Below are positions 58,723-64,000 of a stretch of 64,000 nt of DNA, in pieces (position 1 is the stretch's first letter; each line of letters begins with the position of its first letter). Below the pieces are notes generated by a model. The model was not told where the DNA came from, made no database searches, and saw nothing but the letters and a program-made list of their open reading frames with translations. The stretch is from JAJEEA01 sp965243615. GTDB lineage: Bacteria > Acidobacteriota > Vicinamibacteria > Vicinamibacterales > UBA8438. Position numbers and translations under genes: made by a program. The stretch lies in NCBI GenBank assembly GCA_965243615.1, contig CBDEVO010000003.1, forward strand, positions 5,518,001 to 5,582,000, written 5' to 3'.

Positions 58723-60045
58723 GTGTCACGCTATCGATTCCGGGCGGGCTCGATCGTCTGCGCGCCCGTCGTCCGGGCCGTGGGAGCGGGCGTGCTGACC
58801 ATCCTTGCGTGGGCCTGCGGCCCGGCGCCCGATGGTGACCCGCCCATCGACCCGCGCAGCGCCATCCTGCCCGAGGGGGCGCCGTCGGACTTCTTCACGC
58901 CGCGGCCGGTCGGCGAGCCGCGCGGCGACGGCGAGCGGCCCCAGATCGCGCACGTCACCATCGTCGACCTCGACGCCGACGGCCTGCCGGACATCCTGGC
59001 CTGCGACGCGATCCGGAACCGGGTCGCCTGGATCCGCCAGCACCCGGCCGGGACCTGGACCGAGGAGCCCGTCACCGAGGACATCCGCGCTCCCGCGCAC
59101 GTGGAGCCGACCGACTTCGACGGCGACGGGGACCTCGACCTGCTCGTCGCGAGCCTCGGCGAGCTCTTCCCGAGCGATCTGCGCATCGGCTCGGTGGTGG
59201 TCCTCGAGAACGACGGCGAACAGCGCTTCACGAGCCGCGTCGCGGCCGAGGGCATACCGCGGGTCGCCGACGTGCGGGCCGGCGACCTCGACGGCGACGG
59301 GGACCTCGACCTCGCGGTGGCCGCCTTCGGCTACGACCACGGCGAGACGCTGTGGCTCGAGAACCGGGGCGGCTGGACGTTCGAGGCCCACGTCCTGCAG
59401 CGGTTCTCGGGCGCCATCAACGCCATCGCCGCCGACCTCGACGACGACGGCGCCCGCGACATCGTGGCCCTCGTCAGCCAGGAGTGGGAGGAGATCTGGG
59501 CCTTTCCCGGCCCCGAGCTGAGGCCGCGGCTGCTCTGGGGCACCACGAACCCGGACTTCGGCTCGAGCTGGATCACCCTCGTCGATCTCGATAGGGACGG
59601 GGACCCCGACATCCTGCACAGCAACGGCGACGCGTTCGACTACGCCCCCGCCAACAGCCGCCCGTGGCACGGCGTGCAGTGGCTGGAGAACCGGGGCGGC
59701 ATGCAGTTCGAGCCGCACCGCATCGCGGATCTCCAGGGGGCGTCGAGCCCGCAGGCCGCCGACCTCGACGGCGACGGCGACCTCGACGTGGCGGTGGTCA
59801 GCGCCTACAACGCGTGGGACGACGAGTCGGCCCACAGCCTCGTGTGGCTCGAGAACAACGGGCGGATGCAGTTCGCGATGCACCGCATCGCGCGTTCGCC
59901 GACCCACCTCATCACCCTGGCCGCCGGCGACCTCGACGGCGACGGTGACGCCGATCTCGTCACCGGCGGCATGCACATCAGCGGCCCCTACGACCGCATG
60001 TCGCGGGTGACGGTCTGGAGCAACGGTGGCCCGCCGGCGCCGTGA
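58723..60045 (+). CDS. FG-GAP/VCBS repeat lipoprotein
   Basis: 440 residues with GTG start; the signal ends in lipobox LAWAC. There are at least six calcium-binding FG-GAP repeats with D-x-D-x-D-G-x-x-D cores: 'DLDADGLPDILA', 'DFDGDGDLDLLVA', 'DLDGDGDLDLAVA', 'DLDRDGDPDILH', 'DLDGDGDLDVAVV', 'DLDGDGDADLVTG'. This predicts an integrin-like beta-propeller on the cell surface. Its 3' end overlaps the TPR gene (20 bp), so the two are cotranscribed. Confidence 0.9.
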   Translation: MSRYRFRAGSIVCAPVVRAVGAGVLTILAWACGPAPDGDPPIDPRSAILPEGAPSDFFTPRPVGEPRGDGERPQIAHVTIVDLDADGLPDILACDAIRNRVAWIRQHPAGTWTEEPVTEDIRAPAHVEPTDFDGDGDLDLLVASLGELFPSDLRIGSVVVLENDGEQRFTSRVAAEGIPRVADVRAGDLDGDGDLDLAVAAFGYDHGETLWLENRGGWTFEAHVLQRFSGAINAIAADLDDDGARDIVALVSQEWEEIWAFPGPELRPRLLWGTTNPDFGSSWITLVDLDRDGDPDILHSNGDAFDYAPANSRPWHGVQWLENRGGMQFEPHRIADLQGASSPQAADLDGDGDLDVAVVSAYNAWDDESAHSLVWLENNGRMQFAMHRIARSPTHLITLAAGDLDGDGDADLVTGGMHISGPYDRMSRVTVWSNGGPPAP

Positions 60046-61780
60046 CAAGCGCCGGGGCGCCGCGGCAGCGCCCGGCCGCACCGGCGACACGTCTCCTCGC
60101 CACGACCCGGCGCGGGCTGAACGGCCCACCCGGGCGACCACGGATGGGCGTTCTCCCGCCGCCGCGCTCCCGGAAGCCGCCGCACCCGCCGAAGCGTCCC
60201 CCCGGGCGACCACCGGGCCGGCCGCTCAAGGGGCCGCGAGCGGTCCGGCGCCCCCGCCGGCCCGACCGCCCGCCACGGCCGGCCGTCCGGAACCACACCG
60301 GCGCCGATGGCTGGCGTGGGCCGCCGTCGCCGCCGTCGCCGCCGTCGTGCTCTTCGCGGGCGTCTCCCAGGCGAGACGGGCGATCCACGCGGGGCGGCTT
60401 CCCACCCTTCCCGAGCTGTCGGGCCGGCCGCCGGCGCTACGCGAGCATCTCGAGGCGGCGGACCGCGCCGCGCGCGACCGGCCGACCTCCGCCGACGCGG
60501 TGGGCGCGCTCGGCCTCGCCTACCACGCCGACCTGTTCCTGGAAGAAGCGGACCGCACCTACGCGGCGGCCGAGGCGCTGAGCGGTGGCGCGTGGCGCTG
60601 GACCTACTACCGGGCCCTGGCCGCCGGCACCCGCGGCGACACCGGCGAGCTTGCCGACGGGATGCGTCGGGTGGTCGCGGCCGCGCCAGACTTCGGTCCC
60701 GCCTGGTGGCGACTCGGGGAGGCGGAGTTCAAGGCGGGACGCTACGACCGCGCCGCCGAGGCGTGGCGGCGCGCCCTGCCGCTGGCGGAGCCGGCGCCGT
60801 CGGCCGGCGAAGCGGCATACGCGGAGGGTGGCGCCCCGGCCGCCCCGCCGGCGCGCGTGCCGGGCGCGCCCGTGTCCGCGTACGCCGCGCTCGGCCTCGC
60901 CCGGGTCGCGCTCGTGCAGGGCGACGCGCAAGCGGCCGCCGACCGACTGGAGGAGGTGACGGCGGGGGCACCCGGTTTCGGCCCCGCCTTCCGGCTGCTC
61001 GGCGACGCCTACGCGACGCTGGGCCGGATGGACGATGCGGCGCGGGCGCTTCGCGCCGCCAACCGCCTGCCGCAGTACGAGTCGTATCTCGACCCGCTTT
61101 CCGGGGCCCTCGTCCGGGAATCGCGGAGCACGACGTTCCTCCTCCAGCAGGCCGCCACCGCCGACCTCGCGACGAACGCCGCCTGGCGCGAGCACCTCAT
61201 TCGCCGCGCCCTCGAGGTCGACCCCGACCACGACGTCGCCCTCGCCGAGCTGGCCGCGACGTTCCGCCGGCTCCGGCGCTACGAGGAGGCGCTGGCGCTG
61301 CTGGAGCGCCGCCGGCGCGAGCGGCCCGGCGACTTCGGCGTGCTCGCCGACATCGGGCGGTGCCTGTCCGGCCTCGGGCGCTACGGGGAGGCCGAGGAAA
61401 TCCTGCGCCGGGCGCTCGATGGCCTCGACAACGCGCCCACCCGCTACGAGCTCGGATTGGTGCTCGATCGGGCCGGTCGGCCGGGCGACGCCATCGCCGA
61501 GTACCGACGGGCCCTCGACCACAATCCCAACCACCTGGAGACGCTCAACAACCTGGGGGTGGTCCTGGCCGGGCAGGGCCGGATGGACGAAGCCGCCCGC
61601 CACTTCGAGCGCGTGATCGCGGTCGACCCCGAGAATGCCAACGCCCACGCGAACCTGGGCCACGCGCGTGCCGCGGCGGGCGCGAGGGCCGGGGCCGAAC
61701 GCGCGTTCCGGGAAGCCCTGCGGCTCGATCCAGATCACGCGGAGGCGCGCGGCGGGCTGCGGGACCTGGGACCGCGCTGA
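60026..61780 (+). CDS. TPR-repeat membrane protein
   Basis: 584 residues with GTG start inside the end of the FG-GAP gene. An Arg/Pro/Ala-rich cytosolic tail (1-90) and a single transmembrane helix 'WLAWAAVAAVAAVVLFAGV' precede about ten TPR-type helical pairs (about residues 130-580, for example 'PNHLETLNNLGVVLAGQGRMDEAARHFERVIAVDP'). It is a type II membrane protein with periplasmic TPRs, a docking scaffold probably partnered with the FG-GAP lipoprotein. Confidence 0.85.
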   Translation: MARRRRDKRRGAAAAPGRTGDTSPRHDPARAERPTRATTDGRSPAAALPEAAAPAEASPRATTGPAAQGAASGPAPPPARPPATAGRPEPHRRRWLAWAAVAAVAAVVLFAGVSQARRAIHAGRLPTLPELSGRPPALREHLEAADRAARDRPTSADAVGALGLAYHADLFLEEADRTYAAAEALSGGAWRWTYYRALAAGTRGDTGELADGMRRVVAAAPDFGPAWWRLGEAEFKAGRYDRAAEAWRRALPLAEPAPSAGEAAYAEGGAPAAPPARVPGAPVSAYAALGLARVALVQGDAQAAADRLEEVTAGAPGFGPAFRLLGDAYATLGRMDDAARALRAANRLPQYESYLDPLSGALVRESRSTTFLLQQAATADLATNAAWREHLIRRALEVDPDHDVALAELAATFRRLRRYEEALALLERRRRERPGDFGVLADIGRCLSGLGRYGEAEEILRRALDGLDNAPTRYELGLVLDRAGRPGDAIAEYRRALDHNPNHLETLNNLGVVLAGQGRMDEAARHFERVIAVDPENANAHANLGHARAAAGARAGAERAFREALRLDPDHAEARGGLRDLGPR

Positions 61781-61867
61781 GAGCGGCGGAGCGGGGTTCC
61801 GGCCGGTCGCCGGCCGGCGGGGCGCGCAATCCGGCCCCCGACGGAGAACCGTGCGCCGGCCGGGTCG

Positions 61868-63607
61868 TCACCGACCGAGCAGGCCCGGTTCGACGGGAAG
61901 GCCGGGGCGGAACTCGGGCTCGTCGTCGCGCCAAGGGGTCCGGCTGGGCTCTCCGCGCATGTACGAGGCCAGGTTGGCGGACATCGGTTGCGCCAGATCG
62001 CTACGCCCGGCGTCGCGGGCCACGTCGATGGCGAGGCGTTGCCACTCCGCGGCGCCGGCGAACTGGCCGACCTCGGCCAGGGCCATGGCCATCGTCTCCG
62101 CCGCGGCGGTGGTCTTGACGGTGGCGACGAGGGTCTCGGCCAGGGAGGCGGCCCCTCGTCCGTTCCGCACGCCGGGGTCGGGAGACGCGGCGAGCAGGCG
62201 GGCCAGGGCCATCGCGAAAACGGGCTGGCCGGGATGGCGCTCGCGCGCCCCCGCGAGCCGGTCCCGCGCCTCGCGGTGGCGGCCCAGGCGGACCAGGGCC
62301 ACGGCCTCGCCGAAACGGCCCGCGACGGAGTCGGGAGAGCCCTCGAGCACGTGCCGATAGTGCGCGAGGGCTTCGTCCCCGCGCGCCGCCCGGTTGTAGG
62401 CGTCGGCCAGGCGAAGCTGCGCCTCCACCGACTCCGGGGCAAGCTCGGCGGCGGCGGCGTAGCGTCCCATCGCCTCCGCGTCCCGGCCCGCCCGTTCGAG
62501 GATCGTCCCGATCATGTAGTTGGCCTGGGCCGACCGCGGGTCGAGCCGGAGGGCGGCCTCCAGCTCGACGAGGGCCTCGCGGGCATGCCCGGCCCGGTCG
62601 AGGGCCATGCCGAGGCTGAGCTGCAGGTCGGCGTCCCCGGGCTCCAGCTCGAGGGCGAGACGGAACTGGCGCGCCGCCTCTTCCCGGTCGCCGTTGGCGT
62701 CGGCCTGCAGGGCCAGGGTCCGGTGGCGTTGCGGGCTGCGAAGGGCATTACGCAGCTCCTCCAGCAGCGGATCCGACATGGAGATCCCGACCCCGGCGGA
62801 GTAGCCGCCGTCCGTGCGCCCGCCGCTCCGATCCAGGTGTTGACGGGCCGTCTCGAGGTCACCGAGGCCGCGGTAGGCCATGCCGAGCGGGTAGTGCACG
62901 ATGGTGGCGGCGGGGTTCTGTCGCAGGACGGCTTCCAGATGATCGACGGCCGCCGCGTGGTCGCCGGCCGCCAGGGCCGCCCGTCCGAGCTGAAACCCCA
63001 TCGCCTCCGAGGCCGGCTGCAGCGCCCGCGCCCGTTCGAGCAGCGGTTGCACGGCATCCCAACGGCCCAGGTCGACGTTGACGTTGATCAGCCAGAACAG
63101 CGTGGCGAAATCGCGCGGCCGCTGGTCGTGCGCTCGCTCGAAGGCCTCGGTGGCCTCTTCCAGGTCTCCGCGCCGCTCGTAGAGATGGCCCAGGTAGTAG
63201 GCCCACCGGAACCTCTCCGGCGCCAGCCGACGCGCATTCAGCAGGCAGGCCTCCGCAGCCTCGAAGTACTCGCCGGCCACCAGGAGCATGCCGAGGCGGC
63301 CGTAGGCGTCGGCGAGCTCGCCGGGCCGCAAAGAGGAGCCGGACTCCAACGCCCGATGGGCGTCGCGAAGCTGCTCCTGGACCGACTCGTGCATGCCCGA
63401 CAGGTCGGGCAGCTCCACCGGCAGAATCTCCGCGTCATCGACGCCGGCCGGAGGCGACCCGCATCCGGCGACGAGGCCAGCCGTGAGCACGACGCACGAC
63501 AGCAGCCCGGACCACAGGGTCGTCACCGGAAGCCCGTGGCGAAACCCCGCGCCGCGGCACGCCCGGGATTCGCCCGCCGCGACCCGAGGCGGTTGGCTGA
63601 CCTTCAT
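61868..63607 (-). CDS. TPR-repeat lipoprotein
   Basis: 579 residues from ATG 63607, which overlaps the stop of the upstream CRTAC1 gene (ATGA). The signal has a lipobox LVAGC. TPR units fill residues about 90-540 (for example 'GELADAYGRLGMLLVAGEYFEAAEACLLNARRLAP' and 'GDADLQLSLGMALDRAGHAREALVELEAALRLDP'). It mirrors the TPR gene at 60026 on the other strand: each is paired with an FG-GAP-type gene. Confidence 0.88.
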   Translation of the reverse strand: MKVSQPPRVAAGESRACRGAGFRHGLPVTTLWSGLLSCVVLTAGLVAGCGSPPAGVDDAEILPVELPDLSGMHESVQEQLRDAHRALESGSSLRPGELADAYGRLGMLLVAGEYFEAAEACLLNARRLAPERFRWAYYLGHLYERRGDLEEATEAFERAHDQRPRDFATLFWLINVNVDLGRWDAVQPLLERARALQPASEAMGFQLGRAALAAGDHAAAVDHLEAVLRQNPAATIVHYPLGMAYRGLGDLETARQHLDRSGGRTDGGYSAGVGISMSDPLLEELRNALRSPQRHRTLALQADANGDREEAARQFRLALELEPGDADLQLSLGMALDRAGHAREALVELEAALRLDPRSAQANYMIGTILERAGRDAEAMGRYAAAAELAPESVEAQLRLADAYNRAARGDEALAHYRHVLEGSPDSVAGRFGEAVALVRLGRHREARDRLAGARERHPGQPVFAMALARLLAASPDPGVRNGRGAASLAETLVATVKTTAAAETMAMALAEVGQFAGAAEWQRLAIDVARDAGRSDLAQPMSANLASYMRGEPSRTPWRDDEPEFRPGLPVEPGLLGR

Positions 63608-64000
63608 CGCGGACTCCCGGCTGTGCCCGTGCCCTCCGCCAGCGTCGTCCAGCCGTCGATCTCGACGCCGGCCCATTCCTCAACGCCCCCGCTCGGCCAG
63701 ATCACCCGCACCCGCTCCACCGCGACCGCCTCGCCGAGGCCGACCAGCACGCGCGGATCGTTGGCCGAGGCGTAGCTGCCGTCGGCGCGCGCGCGGCGCC
63801 AGAGAGGCGACCCGCCACCGGCCGGGAAGACCGCGACGCGCGCCCCCAGCATGTCCCGCCGCGCCTCGGGCCCGCCGACGAGGCGAAGCCCCAGCCAATG
63901 CCGCCGATGGCCGACCTCGTTGATCAGGAGGCGCACCGGCCCGTTGTTGTTGGTCACCAGCACGTCGACGTCGCCGTCGTTGTCGACGTCGCCGAAGGCG
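63604..64000 (-). CDS. CRTAC1 (FG-GAP plus ASPIC/UnbV) protein, 5' end outside the window
   Basis: The frame is open at the window end and reads 'AFGDVDNDGDVDVLVTNNNGPVRLL', an FG-GAP repeat, followed by the ASPIC/UnbV domain with 'HWLGLRLVGGPEARRDMLGARV', 'GSYASANDPRVLVGLGEAVAVERVRVIWPSGGVEEW'. Only the last 132 residues are visible. CRTAC1-type proteins are exported and calcium-binding; their role in bacteria is unknown. Coupled by ATGA to the TPR lipoprotein. Confidence 0.9.
   Translation of the reverse strand, partial: AFGDVDNDGDVDVLVTNNNGPVRLLINEVGHRRHWLGLRLVGGPEARRDMLGARVAVFPAGGGSPLWRRARADGSYASANDPRVLVGLGEAVAVERVRVIWPSGGVEEWAGVEIDGWTTLAEGTGTAGSPR

Noticed and set aside
1..64000. tRNA, rRNA or riboswitch genes
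   Set aside because: Scanning by eye found no tRNA cloverleaf ends, rRNA blocks or known riboswitch cores. A covariance search would be decisive and could not be run.

Overview
This 64 kb window of very GC-rich DNA (about 70 percent by eye) looks like a chromosome segment of an Acidobacteriota, most likely class Vicinamibacteria. The evidence is gene content only: two orphan MacB/FtsX-type permeases of the acidobacterial ADOP type, a Ser/Thr kinase fused to a TolB-like propeller, two CBM9-like/DUF5916 outer-membrane proteins, FG-GAP/CRTAC1 plus TPR pairs, sulfatase, ThuA, PQQ dehydrogenase and GMC oxidoreductase genes. No rRNA, tRNA, CRISPR array, transposase or phage gene was seen.

Layout. 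0-5 kb: a truncated ThuA-like gene, a sulfatase with an unusual active-site motif, and a three-gene ABC-2 exporter. 5-11.5 kb: an ARPP-1 family protein, an ADOP permease, a PagL-like lipid A deacylase and a large secreted alpha/beta hydrolase. 11.5-16 kb: a methyltransferase, then a tightly overlapping operon folB, pteridine reductase, phospholipase D-like protein and CYTH protein, converging on a glutamine amidotransferase. 16.1-16.9 kb: a VapC-type toxin-antitoxin pair with a nested palindromic operator. 17-23 kb: an Npt/NTT-type nucleotide carrier fused to HEAT repeats and two cNMP-binding domains, followed by an exported kinase-fold protein and an exported PPP-type phosphatase. These three genes could form a periplasmic phosphorylation system. 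23-30 kb: an orphan AmmeMemoRadiSam radical SAM enzyme, a BNR-propeller protein with a small MoaD/ThiS-like protein ending in Gly-Gly, a membrane coiled coil and a second ADOP permease. 30-35 kb: a YdbS/YdbT-like PH-domain pair, a decayed Ser/Thr kinase gene and a fragment of an RNA ligase gene. 35-45 kb: two DUF5916 proteins, DinB, a PEBP protein, a GMC oxidoreductase with its TAT-exported small subunit, and an OmpA lipoprotein.

45.6-54.1 kb holds an envelope-stress-like island. A membrane-embedded polyamine aminopropyltransferase and a TAT-exported FAD amine oxidase on the + strand face a six-gene minus-strand operon (DUF4178, lipoprotein, DUF350, K+ channel with RCK, YjfI/YbjN-like, PspA). 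It resembles E. coli yjfIJKLMC in content. 54-64 kb: a PQQ dehydrogenase, a second membrane coiled coil, a Sel1-repeat lipoprotein and FG-GAP/TPR/CRTAC1 genes.

Throughout the window runs a dispersed intergenic repeat family: a long hairpin (GGAGTCTGCGCCGT and its complement) followed by a core beginning GGTTGGTTGGGCGCC. It lies directly at gene ends and often supplies the stop codon. At least ten loci are recognisable, two of them with tandem copies. This is the most distinctive non-coding signal in the window.
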